Below, in pieces: positions 8,477 through 20,107 of a stretch of 64,000 nucleotides of DNA; position 1 is the stretch's first letter, and each line of letters opens with the position of its first letter. The notes under the pieces are model-generated. The model was not told the origin of the DNA. It made no database searches and saw only the letters and a list, made by a program, of their open reading frames with translations. The position numbers and the translations under genes are program-made. Source of the stretch: Melolontha melolontha (taxonomy: Eukaryota; Arthropoda; Insecta; Coleoptera; Scarabaeidae); NCBI GenBank assembly GCA_935421215.2, contig OW285235.1:28760857-28824856 (forward strand), read 5' to 3'.

Positions 8477-8583
8477 CGATTCTAGCACCTCCTCATGTAG
8501 AACCTCCTCATTGCCCTTGGGCTGTGCCACATGCAAGGTCAAGGGCAATGAGGAGGTTCAACATGAGGAGGTGCTAGAATCGG
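8477..8583. repeat. imperfect hairpin next to the hexamer array
   Basis: The arm beginning GATTCTAGCACCTCCTCATG (8479 onward) returns in reverse complement at about 8541-8581, around a short spacer with GGGCTGTGCCACATGC. With the copy at 7856-7912 there are three arms, two in one direction and one in the other. This may mark the right border of the virus-like element. Confidence 0.8.
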
Positions 8584-8589
8584 CTATGT

Positions 8590-10134
8590 CCCTCTACTAC
8601 GGTGCAATAACCCGAAAATAAACCGATATTGACAGAGTGTTTGTAAACACATAAACATATGTTATTCAACTAAAGTTATTTTATAAATCAAATTGTAATT
8701 TTTTTAACTGTTTTACTCTGTAAAAATGTCTAAATGAATAATATTAAAAAAGATAATGCAAGTAAAGAATGGAGCGATTTAGCGGAAAGTTATGCAATTA
8801 AAAACAAGTGAAAAAGCAAGCGTCGGTAATTAGTCGTTACAGTGAGAGGTCACGTTTTTTGTGCTCCGTAATAATTAAAATAAATTGGCGAAATTGTTAA
8901 GTGCTGGAGATTTTTGAGTCTACAAAACGTTACCCATACCTACGATCTACCTGTAGACCAAGTTTAACATCTGCCGACCAAATAATTCAAGAATTACGAA
9001 TTTTTAAAGTTTTCAATACGTAAGCTACCCGCCATAAGTTTCACCGTGCAACGCCCAACATCTTGGAACGTTCGAGATCGGTCATCCGATCAAGCCGCCG
9101 TCGGACTTGGAGATTGCTAAAAAGTTCAAGTCATCCCGAGGGACCATAGCAGAAATATTCTCCCGTTTCCCGTTGTGAAAACCAGCAGAACACAGGAGCA
9201 GGAAGCAACGGAGGTTATATCCGAAGATTCAGGTTTTTGCTAACTTTAACAATATTTTACGCGCCATTTTTACTTGCTCATGTACTTTTCTGGAACTTTC
9301 TTTGTTTATTCCATAACTAACTATTTACATTGCTTTCACCGATATTATATCACTGTAATTTTCATTCAACTTATTTAAATATTAGTATCCACTGTTTGTA
9401 ATTTTAAAACTTGATTCTATGTCATTTTTATAAACTATTTTAATAAAACAACACCTAATTGCACTTGTCTTACACCATATTGTTATACTATAAGAATACC
9501 AACCGTTGAGTGTGTCTCCCTTATTGTTATTTGTGTGTCACGAAATTGTCAGTATAAATTCTAAAACGTTGCTAGATATTTTATCCTTAATAAAGTTAAT
9601 TGTCAATATTTTACTTTGGTTTTTTTTTGTAATACACTTGAGATATTGTTCCGATCCCAACTAAATAAACTACGTACATAAAGTTAAAGTGGAGAGAGGT
9701 GAACCTACCGTAACCCTGAAGAAATAAAAGAAGCTAGCCGACGATAATAACAAAAAACAGATAAGTATTGAACGAGCCCGATTTGAATTCTATATAACTT
9801 TTATAACTAACATTCATTTTACATTTATTTATTTATATATTAACATTCACGTATATATCATATTCATTGAAATATAACATTTTGGCGATCCCAACGTAGT
9901 GGGGCAATTCTGCAATATAACATTTTAGAGCCCAACGTTCTGGGGCGTTCATAAATATTACATTTACATACATTTTTTTTATTATATATATACATTCCCG
10001 TAATATTACATTTCATTTACATACGACGCAGTCTCGTAATATTACAATATATATATATATATATGTATATTTTTCATTATGCATAGTACATTATACATAG
10101 TACATATTCACTCTTGTGCAGTTGCAGTAGAAGT
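8590..10134. other. non-coding; possible LTR-element remnant
   Basis: No frame here resembles a gene. A less AT-rich block at 9040-9240 (with CATCTTGGAACGTTCGAGAT) could be an old leader or LTR. At 9883-9940 two related words 40-50 bases apart, GGCGATCCCAACGTAGTGGG and GAGCCCAACGTTCTGGGG, resemble the tRNA-Lys type primer-binding site used by some LTR retroelements. A short AT microsatellite is at 10,048-10,066. Confidence 0.35.
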
Positions 10135-11440
10135 TAGATAAATTTAATATAATCCGTGAAATCAAAGCCGGTTCCTCTCAAACAACAATTTATTCAAAAA
10201 ATAAAATAGGGAAATCTACTGTGTCTACTATATGTAAGAATAAAGATAAAATAAAAAAATATTATAATAAAGGTATGACTTACTTAAGTAAGAAGAAAAT
10301 TACCAATTAGTGGGCACTTATTACAGCTAACGGCAGAAGAATTCGGAAAGAATTGTGACGATGAATTTAAATGTAGGAATGGTCGGTTTGATAGATTTAA
10401 GAAGCGACACAATATTATTTTTTGAAGAATATCTGGAGAATTTGCCTCGGTAAACAGAAGCGTCACAAAATATTGGCTTCTACATACCCGGCCGTCAATA
10501 AAAAATTGTTATTCCGAAAATCAGATATATAATGCTGATGAAACGGGATTTTTTTATAGAATGCCTCCAAACCAAACTCATCAATTCAATTCAATTCAAA
10601 TGTGAGACGTGCAGCGGTGACATGTTGTCAAAAGAACGTATATCAGCTTTAGTTTGTGCTAATTGGAACGGTACAGAAAAGCGTAAATTGCTGATTATAG
10701 ATGAGTGTTATAACTAATACTTTTGTTATCATAAAGTATCCGATTCGTTTTGTTTCACGATGTTTTAAATATATTCATACGTTGCCTGTTGATTACGTTA
10801 CTAATAAAAATACATTGATGACATCCTCCATTTCTAACAATTATTTAAATAAGTGGGATACGGAATTGATCAAAAATAGCGAAAATATAATTTTAATTGT
10901 AGATAATTGATCGGCGCATCCACAGGTTCAGCTGCAGAATATAGAACTTGTATTTCTTCCACCCAATACAGCTTCCCTACTGCAATGCATAGATCAAGGA
11001 ATTATTTGGGCATTAAAACATAATTTCTGAAAGCAATTGTTACTATAATTCGAAGACAGGACAATAATGATGTTCAAATTATCTCAATTTTAGATGCGAT
11101 AAATTTATTGAGCAGTGCATGGACAAATATATCAGCTGAAATAATTCAAAATTGCTGAATCCATGAAATACAAGCTCTATATTCTGCAGCTGAACCTGTG
11201 GATGTACCGATCAATTATCAACAACTAAAATTATAGTTTCGCATAGAAGTGAATTCTTTACTCGAAATATATTTAATAAAATCTGAGAACATGGATTCAC
11301 TTGTTCTTTATTTTAGAAAACACAAGTCCAAACCTAGTCCTAATCCAAAAATTAATGATGAAAAGATGGATGAAATTACGCAGGAGCTAGAAGCAACACC
11401 TTTTATAATAAAGCAGCATTTTAATTTACCTTGCATCTGA
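10135..11440 (+). pseudogene. Tigger/pogo (CENP-B-like) transposase remnant
   Basis: In several broken frames the plus strand reads a pogo-type transposase. An N-terminal stretch begins REIKAGSSQTTIYSKNKIGK, then comes NADETGFFYRMPPNQT with the first catalytic Asp, ANWNGTEKRKLLII, and a late region reading VFLPPNTASLLQCIDQGIIW. All three are hallmarks of the family. There are many stops and shifts, so it is dead. A 65-base inverted copy of its own sequence is present (see findings). Immediately downstream lies an unrelated Tc1 remnant. Confidence 0.75.
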
Positions 11441-12046
11441 ATGGTGTACATTGTCGGAAGCCAGCCCAAAAAATAAACCTTACAAAAGAACATACTCAGA
11501 GAAGATTACATTTCACAAGGGAAAATTTTCCTCGCGACTGGGCAAATGTAATTTTTTACAACACAAGACTCGAGAGAATATTTGTGGCGAATAAATAACA
11601 CGAGATATGATCCTAGGCACGTTATTCGCAACAAGCAAAGTGGCAGAATCAGTATGGTATTTTGGGGTTGGATGTCAGCCGCAAGACCAGGAGAGTTGGT
11701 GTCCATTAGTCCGCATATAGGTGCTGCTGAATATATGCGTATACTCGAAGATATAATGCCGCCAAGTGTATGTATCTATATCCAGCACCTGCCAAAATTT
11801 CTTTTGTGCAGGATAATTCTGCAGTGCACACGTCTGCATTAGTCAGGGCTTGGTTTCATCATCATCCTGATATTGAACCCCTTGGCACGCTAAATCACCC
11901 GACCTCAATCCAATTGAGAACTTGTGAGAGATTATGGTACGCATTTGGGAAAACATTGTTCGGAATAGAGATAACCTTCAGGCTCATGTTGTGTAACAAT
12001 GAGATAATTTGTGTGGCAAAGAAACTTGCCAAAGACTTGACACAAC

Positions 12047-12928
12047 TACAGGGTGCGGCAAAATAACCTCCCTATTTTCGATGCTCGGCAGTAAGTAACT
12101 GGAGACACTTAGAGTAGTGGGGATAGCAGCAGTCGACGCAGGAGAGTGGGAAGTTTACGTTGCATTCGGCACGTAGGCACCAGTCGCCATCATGGCGTGG
12201 ATGAACGAGAACAGAGCTTATGCGGTCGAAGCGTTCATTCGCAACAATGAGTCGGTTGTCACGGCACAGGGTGTTTTTCGAACGCGATTTCAAATTCCTC
12301 CACGTGAGTCGGTACCGGACAGAAAGTCTATTTTGTTGTGGGTAAAAAACTTTAGAGAGACTGGTTTTGTTGTTAAAAAACGGGGTGGAAGGCCATGTAG
12401 TGCCCGTATACCTGAAAACATCAATGCGGTTAGACAATCAGTTTTGCAGTCTCCTAAAAGATCAGCTCGTAAACATGCAGCCGCCCTTCGAATGTCCGAC
12501 CGTAGTGGTCGTCGAATCCTACACAAGGATCTTCATTTCCATCCTAGATGGTTGTTGTGCAAGAACTGTCACAACGTGATCGCCAGAGTCGCACGGAAGC
12601 ATGTCAACTCATCTTGGAAAGTCTTCCAACAGACAGCATTGTTCAAACATCGTCCCGGAAACCTGCCAGACCTGAAAGAAGCAATTCGCGAGGAAATTCA
12701 TCGTATACCTCAAGCGATGCTTGAGAGAGTCCACGAGTGCTTCAATATTCGCTTGCAGCAGTGTATCAACAGCCACGGCCACCATTTGTCAGATATTATT
12801 TTCAAAACCAAGTAAAAAAAAATTCCCGTGTTAAAGAATAAGTTGGTAAAAATAAAATTGTTTTATCTGGAAAAATGCTTTTTTTATTTACGTAAAAAAA
12901 TAGGGAGGTTATTTTGCCGCACACTGTA
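12047..12928 (+). mobile_element. mariner-superfamily element with TIRs, internally deleted
   Basis: Terminal inverted repeats reading CAGGGTGCGGCAAAATAACC (left) and the near-identical CAGTGTGCGGCAAAATAACC (right, inverted) are flanked by TA on both sides (12,047-12,048 and 12,927-12,928). It interrupts a Tc1 coding sequence, so its ends are unambiguous. The length of 880 bp is well short of a full element. Confidence 0.9.
12192..12815 (+). CDS. truncated DUF4817-type transposase (HTH fused to C-terminus)
   Basis: An open frame of 207 codons starts at ATG. Residues 1-60 (MAWMNENRAYAVEAFIRNNE, then FRTRF and VPDRKSILLWVKNF) are a helix-turn-helix of the DUF4817 class, followed by a KKRGGRP linker. 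After residue about 150 the sequence jumps to the family C-terminal region (IPQAMLERVHECFNIRLQQC). The central DDD catalytic domain is missing, so no transposase activity is expected; DNA binding to the ends remains possible. The frame stayed open through the deletion. Confidence 0.7.
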   Translation: MAWMNENRAYAVEAFIRNNESVVTAQGVFRTRFQIPPRESVPDRKSILLWVKNFRETGFVVKKRGGRPCSARIPENINAVRQSVLQSPKRSARKHAAALRMSDRSGRRILHKDLHFHPRWLLCKNCHNVIARVARKHVNSSWKVFQQTALFKHRPGNLPDLKEAIREEIHRIPQAMLERVHECFNIRLQQCINSHGHHLSDIIFKTK

Positions 12929-12998
12929 TACCTGAAAGGTTGCAAGATACCGTAGACAATAATAGTTACTGGACCTAGTATTGAGGAATTTTTACTTT

Positions 12999-13484
12999 AA
13001 GTTTGTATATATTTCATGTTTATTTCATATATTTTAGAATTTTTATTTTGTTTAACATATATATTTAAAATATACTTTTTTGTTTATTTTATTTATTCTG
13101 GAATTTATAGTTTTCTGTTGTAATTTGTAGAAAATATTTTTTATAGTAAAAACATTAACTATTGTTTGCATATATAATACACTTTAAAAAAGCTGAACCG
13201 ACTTCAAAACGTTCTCTACCCTTAAATATTATCCTCTTTCCAACAAGCAAAGAGAATGATTTAAATCGAAGCAGATTTTAATCTTTACATAACTTTACAC
13301 TACTTTACTTTTGAAACGCTTGATTTCATGTGTGTGTTAATTATAGAAACTGTATTCTGATATAACTATTGTCAAAGTTTATATGCATTACTCGGTTCTG
13401 TTATCTTGTAATTAAACCTGCACCGCAGGGGGTGCCATAAAACTATGTGTCTCTTATTTATTCGGATTAGAATAAAAGGAAAGG
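12999..13484. other. AT-rich non-coding
   Basis: AT-rich sequence with no recognisable gene or repeat structure. A GCAGGGGGTGCC word at 13,425 stands out only by base composition. Confidence 0.5.
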
Positions 13485-13539
13485 ATGAAAGAAAGTTTTG
13501 AGGATTGTTTTGCATCATTTTCTAAGCCGTTCGGATACA

Positions 13540-13712
13540 AATGGAGCTTATTGTACATGATGTACGATTTTTGTCGTGTGGCAAAACGGGAATATCGAGT
13601 GTGTCTCCAAACCGGGGATCGCATATATCAGATATCCATGCAACACCACTACAATTTATTGTTGATGATATATTTGGATCATTTGACCAATGGATTTATA
13701 ATTAATATATAA
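13540..13712 (+). pseudogene. small N-terminal fragment of a DUF4817-type transposase
   Basis: The frame contains LLYMMYDFCRVAKREYRVC, which parallels YMIYGFCRG and AGQEYRV in the intact mariner transposase at 48,296. Only this helix-turn-helix fragment survives, and the following residues (SMQHHYNLLLM) do not match. It is a scrap of an old insertion. Confidence 0.45.
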
Positions 13713-14720
13713 TAATGTCATTACATGCTGTATAGAGTTATTTATGGAACTGTAACAATTCAACCAGCGTCTGCACTTGGTGCATCTGTAACTTCCACCA
13801 TTGATTGAGAAATAGGGTTTACATGTTTATAAGGAGTGCGTGCTCGGTAACAGTAGCACATAGAAGAAACCGTTTGTTTGTTAGCCATTGTTCCCCGGAC
13901 GACCATATTTGGCAGGATAAAATGAACATTAATAAGGAATAAAGGAACGACGTTATAGGCTTCGTACGCTTATGTACACAGCCACTTACCTATACGGCCT
14001 TGTATTTTTTCAACCCAATTTGTATTGTGCGGTGCAGTAAAGTATAGACTTAAAAATTTAACAAACAAGATACTTGTTCAGCACCTTTTACGCTGGCACG
14101 TCTCTCTTCGCATTTACATTTTAAAATAAGAAGAGCTATACAGTCACAAACTCACACACATATACACATTCACATACATACAATCGACATTTCTTTCTGT
14201 GGCCGTCGAAACACTGGTTTTTGTTGTAGGAAAACATATTTTACAAAGGGAGTATGGATATACTATTTCATGATTTAAATAGGCATCAATTGCCAAGTTT
14301 TCTTAACGTAATTTTAACATTTCAAACTAATGGATTATATTGATAATTTGCTTATACATTCAGTAAATTGTTTATAAATAACTAGTTGATTGAGAAGATG
14401 CGTGTTGAAACTTCATTATAATAATTAATAACACACGGTTAAGTTCACAAAAATATATACTGTAGCACTACATATTGCTGTGAGGTTTTCACTAGGCTGC
14501 TAGAAAAAAATTCTCTATCGAATGGTAGGGTAAAATTTACTAGTTCCCATTTAAAAAAAACTGCGCGGACAGGCGTAATTAAAAAACAATTGAAGAAAAA
14601 AAAAATTCAAATATTCTCAAATGTAGATCAAAATATCCTAACAAACTTTTATAATGAACATAATTCCCTAAAATGAATATTAACGACAATAAATCGCCGT
14701 CTCCACATATTTAACTAACC

Positions 14721-14772
<52 letters not shown>

Positions 14773-16062
14773 TTATATAATTTCTTACTGCAACCTGAAA
14801 AGAACTTTCTAAAGGGAAACGGCAAAGAAAAAGCTAGGCAAAACAATTAACTCGTATATTAGTACATATCCAAATCAACAAAACAAAAATTATCTTCATT
14901 AGAATAAAAAAAATATATAACATACAACCTCTATAAGTGTAAAAATATTAAATACGGAAATGCTGAACAATAAGAAAAAAGTAAGGGTGATTATATTGAA
15001 CGTGAAATTACTACTATAATAATAATGATATATATGCGTGCGAAATAAATATTAAATTTAATTTCAAAAATTATAATGATTATTACGATAATATAAAAAA
15101 AAATAAGACATCAAAAGTCTTGACAATAGATTAATAAAAAAAATAACTAGAAATCTCTTACGCTATACCAAAGAAATCCTTTACAAGGTAGAAATAATTA
15201 CAGTTAAATAATAATAAAAGGTAGATCGCAAATTTAGAATAATTTTAAAATTTAAAACAGTATGTTTTTTAACTCAAACAAAATTGCAGACGGGTCTTTT
15301 TTTGTCTATATATGTGCCGGCCAAGTACACCAGATGTTCATACAAAAAAACTACAGTGAGAAATAAACTTTAGATTAACGTGATATTTCAAAAGACCATA
15401 CAAGTAATATATAAAGTTAATGAAGCTACAATACTCTAACTTGAACGGAAATAAAAATAATATAGATCTCAAAAGTTGGTAATTATATGAATATAAAACG
15501 TCAAATCGGTGAATTATAAGTAAGATATAGATACCACAAAGAATATACGCGCGTTGTCCGAAATGGGGTTGCAAGCCCAGTGGTTACTGGTATTTAGCGA
15601 TGTCTCGTCGGTATATGATTCGCTGCGTGGGATGAAGTCACTCGGATTCCCAACGCTACTGCGGGATGGTTGTTATCTTTCGTAAAATTACGCTTCAGAG
15701 TTGATGTTTCTACATTAACGAAAACGGTATTTGGCAATCTCCACACTATGGACGTGCTGCGTTTTAATCTGCCGAAGCGACTTAGAAAACCACGCAGACT
15801 GACGTCACTTTAATTTACCCCCAAAGGTGTAATCGTAAACACCCAATAACTCAACCATATCGTATCACAACGAATGAATCTCTATCGCAAAACGCTAATC
15901 GAGGCGATATCGGAGAGGGATGGCGATACTGTGAGAAAAAAACACACAGATGGTCAACAACGTACTAGAGAGATTATTAAAAAAGTAATAGGTAAAAGTA
16001 AAAGTAACTGGTGAAAATGATGAAATTTAACGCGAATCGAGTATACCGGACGGTAAATGTTA
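13713..16062. other. non-coding with microsatellite and one GC-richer patch
   Basis: A long AT microsatellite sits at about 14,722-14,766. A block at 15,545-15,900 is clearly richer in GC and CpG than its surroundings, but shows no sustained frame and no repeat I recognise; it could be an old exon or regulatory DNA. The remainder is AT-rich. Confidence 0.4.
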
Positions 16063-16070
16063 AGTAAATA

Positions 16071-16236
16071 CAGGCGCGGCTCGTGATGACCTATTGGAAG
16101 GGCGCGTACAATGATGCGAGTGCCTCGTGTGTTTTCGGTGTTTACTAAGAAAACGCTACAGTTAGTACACGAGAATACACGAAGCACTCGCATCATTGTT
16201 CGCGGCCTAACAATACGTCATCACGAGCCGCGCCTG
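16071..16236. mobile_element. 166 bp hAT-type MITE with 8 bp target duplication
   Basis: The ends are CAGGCGCGGCTCGTGATGAC and its inverse, with long imperfect inverted arms meeting near 16,150. AGTAAATA stands directly on both sides (16,063-16,070 and 16,237-16,244). The CAGG-GGC-type terminus and 8 bp duplication are typical of hAT elements. There is no coding capacity. Confidence 0.9.
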
Positions 16237-16244
16237 AGTAAATA

Positions 16245-17228
16245 TAAAGAAATTTTTAAAACGTAACATTTTTTGTAACAATCGTAAGAAAACGAGTAAC
16301 GAGTACAACTAGTACATTACATATACAAATTGTTCCCATAATTTTGCAAATTACTGTATCATATGCATTTGAACATAAAACATAAACGCTATATTATAAT
16401 TAAATATTTTGAATACTTTAAGAGCGACTGACGTTATTACGAGAGAGAAAAGCAAATGTGTTAATTAAATTAAGAAGCGGTATTCTTTCAACGGTATGCA
16501 TCAAAGGAAGACGCACAGACACGCACACTCACGCAAATAAAATATTTAAAAGTAACAGTGCAATAAATTACCGATACAATTACGACGGCAGTCGCTGACA
16601 GTGCTACGACAAAAACCTCGACCGGTCCGTTTGTATCTATAACTACTACGAGAGTATCAGGTTTTTTTCAACGTTTTCTTAAAGAAGCGAAATATTAAAA
16701 GTCAATTAACTTTATATAATAATAAATAAAGCCGTTTCGAAAAGTTCTTATAATAATGAAGTGAATAATGTTAAATATATCAATAAGCGTAATTAATAAA
16801 TAAACGGTTTGTCGACAGCCATCGTTAATATTTTCAAAGCGTTGTATACATTAATGATTTGTTTCCCTTCGCGATACATTAATGGTGGCAGCACCATTAA
16901 CGCTCAATGCAAGTTGAGTGTTATTTCATGTATAATGGATCTTTAAAATTGAAAGAAGAAAAGGCTCAGACACTAACAATAATAACACAGGTCTGCAAAC
17001 AATTTTTTTTTTCAGCTGCATGAGATATTTTTGCTGAATTATATGTTTTAAGGTACGCGGATTTCAAAAATAACTTCTACTACTCTCCATCACGTATAGT
17101 TTTTTTGCAAAATAAGAACACAATAATGAGCAAAATCAACTATTTATTACAACAAACACACAGCATAATATTTATCAAAACCTATCAACTATTATTTTTC
17201 TTATTTAAATTTATACACAACTTTATGT
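16245..17228. other. AT-rich non-coding
   Basis: Nothing recognised. A moderately GC-rich run lies at 16,570-16,640. Confidence 0.4.
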
Positions 17229-18927
17229 TTACTCTTTTTCCTTGTGAAACCTTTTCCTCTTTTCTTTGATGCTTCTCCGAACTCGTTTTTGGTTTCCTTC
17301 TTTGGTTTCTCGCTTAAGCATCCAACAGTAGTCCGCTAACATACTGACATCTCATCTTCCTTGGTAACGTCTCTCGATATCACGTACATCCTGGTGAAAT
17401 CTTTCACCTTGTTCTTCACTGTAGGCATCCAAATTTTCAGGAAAATATTCAATATGGGAGTGTAAGAAGTGAACTTTTAAGCTCATCTTGCACCCTTGAG
17501 CTTTATACGCTGTCAGCATGCGCTGTACAATAGTTTTATATTCGGGATCCTTAGTATTGCCCAAAAACTTCTGCACTACATTTTTGAAAGAATCCCATGC
17601 TTTTTTTTCAATTTCTCCCATTGATTCAGGAAAGAGGGCATCAGACAAAAGTTTTCTTATGTCGGGGCCAGTGAAAACTCCTTCTTTTAACTTTGCTTCA
17701 GACAATTTCGGGAACTTGGAACATATATATCTAAAACAATCCCCATCTTTTTGCAGTGATTTTACAAACTGCTTAATTAGCCCCAATTTAATATGAAGAG
17801 GTGGAAGTAAAACTTTTTCTGGCGAAACCAAAGTGGTATTGATAACGTTTTCCTCACCAGGAGTTAAACCGTGTCGTGGTGGCTCGTCAGTTTTTGTCCA
17901 GTGTAGCTCTCTGGCTCTACTATCCCACAAACATAGAAAACAGGGGGAATTTTGTGTAACCTGACTGTTGATCCAACAACATTGTTAGTATTTTAAAATC
18001 TCCACAAACCATCTATTGATGTTCTTGATATTTGATTTTCTCAAGAATCGTAGCTAAGTCATTGTAGTTTTCTTCCATATGAACAGTGTGTCCCATTGGA
18101 AGAGATGAAAATACATTTCCATTATGCAGCAAGACTGCTTAGAGGCTAGTTTTGGATGAACCAATGAATAAGCGCCATTTTGATGAATCATATTCTATTT
18201 CAAAGCATTTCATGAGCCCACGAACATCATTATAATAAACCAGATTTCTCTCTTTAGTGAAATACTGAGTAAATTCTCTCTCTCGATGTCTGTACCAGGA
18301 AAATGAGGTACCAGATGATAAAAGGTTTTTGTTTTTTAGCCTTGAACCTAGCAATTCGGTTGTATCTTTTGAAAGACCCAAGTCTCTGGCTAGGTAATTG
18401 AGTTCAATCTGAGAAAAAAGTTTAGGTCCTTCGTCAACTGAAAAATCTGAGCTAGATTCGTTCTGGGGAGCAAACGTTTCTGAGTCCTCTGCATCACTCT
18501 GGATGTCATCTAAATTAGGAGGTGGGTGCGGAACTGGTATTTCAGAGCTATGGGACACTGGACGAATAGCTGAATCAAGGTTAGGGTAAGATATTCTCTT
18601 CTTATTTTTCGTATTAAATCCTTTCACGTCTACCGAACAGAAATAGCAGTCGGTTGTGTGATTTTTCTGTTCACGCCATATCATAGGAATGCCAAAACGA
18701 AATGCAGTTTTCTTACCCTTAAACCACAAGCGCAGATCTTCCTCACATGTTCTGCTCACCTTATGAGGAGCCCATGCTTTGTCTTGATCACCAAGTATTA
18801 ATTTGAAGTAAGCAAAATAAACCTTCTTCACAAAATCACTTATATTTCTTTGTTGACTTTTCACTGTATATTCACCACAAATATAACAGAAGCTGTTCGG
18901 AGAAATTACACAACCTCTATGAGCCAT
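17229..18927 (-). pseudogene. degraded member of a widespread unnamed arthropod gene family
   Basis: Two long minus frames (18,139-18,978 and 17,352-17,930) are parts of one protein. The N-terminal part has a zinc-binding look (FCYICGEYT, CYFCSVD), and an acidic Ser-rich linker follows. The conserved core reads DFKILTMLLDQQSGYTKFP and then LPPLHIKLGLIKQFVK, FLGNTKDPEY and YSEEQGERFHQDV. I recall near-identical proteins repeated many times in insect and cnidarian genomes, probably transposon-derived. It carries a TAA at 18,139, a TAG near 18,014, a one-base shift in a C run near 17,947 and a TGA at 17,352, so it is dead. First in-frame ATGs are near 18,927. Confidence 0.55.
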
Positions 18928-18978
18928 AACACACATATAAAAACAAGAGCACAGTAGCGTTTGAATGCTGGATGTCAA

Positions 18979-19474
18979 CTGAGTGTGACACGATAATAAT
19001 GCAACCGTCTGCCTAACACCAGAAATTTTTTAATCCCCCCCCCCCCCCTTCACTAAATTTATTATTTTTTTCTTTATTCCCAGATAAATATACTATTAAA
19101 ATTAGGGTAAGAAATCTTAATTTTAATTAAATTTGAAGCTTAAAAAATAAAATACAAAATTTTAACTAAATAAGAATTTTACACAAAATAAAAATATAAA
19201 ATCTTCTAGATGATGTGAAAATATATATTTGTTAACATATATAGATTTTGACTTCGCAGGCTAAATATCTATTAAATATACATAATTATAAAAAAAAAAT
19301 ACAAAAATAATAAATGGAGATACGTAATTCAATTTTTCTGGCATTTGCGTTATCCGCGCCCTCTGTCCCATCTTCAAATACAGTTGACCAGTTCAGTATT
19401 GCCGAACTAATATTTTGTATTGAGTTGGCTATCTTGACTTATCTTTGGCCTGATACATCTACGTCTCTAATGAT
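18979..19474. other. AT-rich non-coding with poly-C tract
   Basis: A run of 12-13 C lies at about 19,037-19,049. The 62-codon frame at 19,314-19,502 has no recognisable product and overlaps a dispersed repeat, so I do not call a gene. Confidence 0.4.
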
Positions 19475-19550
19475 TAATCGCGCCCCACTTCTCCTATCGT
19501 AATGCGGCAATCACATAATTTTGTATATTCGCAGTAAGCGCCTATGTACT
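19475..19550 (-). repeat. dispersed 75 bp repeat, shared with 40,681-40,757
   Basis: On the minus strand GCGCTTACTGCGAATATACA, then AAATTATGTGATTG and GTGGGGCGCGATTAATCA, match the plus strand at 40,681-40,757 with few changes. Outside this core the two loci differ. It may be a conserved piece of an old non-autonomous element. Confidence 0.7.
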
Positions 19551-19629
19551 GTAATTTATTTACCTTGTTATTGGGCCTAGCCTGTTGGGTTTTAAAAGAT
19601 TCTATTATTATTATTATTACAAACGCTAA

Positions 19630-20107
19630 AGGCTGTTATACACGATCTTAGAAATACATGTAAAAATTGAAGGGCCTCACACAATATACGATAATATTTA
19701 GAATCACGTATGACAATGGGGAATGACATTTTGTTGTTGGTAGATAATAAAAAATATTGGCACTCCCTGGGGTAACATGACATAATTTCCCTTGTGTTCT
19801 CTTTTTTAATTTATTATGAGTTTCCGAAAGACTTGTATTTAAAATGAAAGAATGAATCTATTACTATGATAAATAAAAACGAAAACCAACACAGTGTCAT
19901 ATATTCTAATGCCATAATGCCAAAATTCACGTCTTCAACCAATTTAAAATACTATAATCCCTAGAATTCACTAAAAATACACGTGAATGACCTTGAAAAA
20001 TAGCACAGGATTTATTCCGTCAAATTCGATGTAATACATGTTCAAGGGACATTGTTCAATAAATACATATAGAAATACATGTAATTTATGATCGCGTACA
20101 ACAGCCT
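19630..20107. mobile_element. Harbinger-like MITE with TAA target duplication
   Basis: The inverted ends AGGCTGTTATACACGATC and AGGCTGTTGTACGCGATC (the latter at the right, inverted) continue into ACATGTA. TAA flanks both sides (19,627-19,629 and 20,108-20,110). A 3 bp TAA/TTA duplication is typical of PIF/Harbinger. The 478 bp interior has no coding sequence. Confidence 0.7.

Larger units (their letters stand above)
11503..12998 (+). pseudogene. Tc1-like transposase remnant split by another element
   Basis: Across three frames the plus strand reads RFISMVFWGW-like and DPRHVIRNKQSGR sequence, then SFVQDNSAVHTSALVRAW with the second catalytic Asp, and AKSPDLNPIENL with the catalytic Glu. The frame is cut at 12,046 by the mariner-type element at 12,047-12,928. 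It resumes at 12,929 with the usual C-terminal words PERLQDTVDNN and a stop. Several frameshifts make it inactive. The split shows that the second element inserted after this copy was already resident. Confidence 0.75.

Noticed and set aside
14722..14766. AT repeat considered as a regulatory or origin element
   Set aside because: Plain dinucleotide microsatellite like those at 22,360, 42,447, 47,340 and 47,730.
19314..19502. 62-codon frame
   Set aside because: It overlaps a dispersed repeat and reads no known protein.
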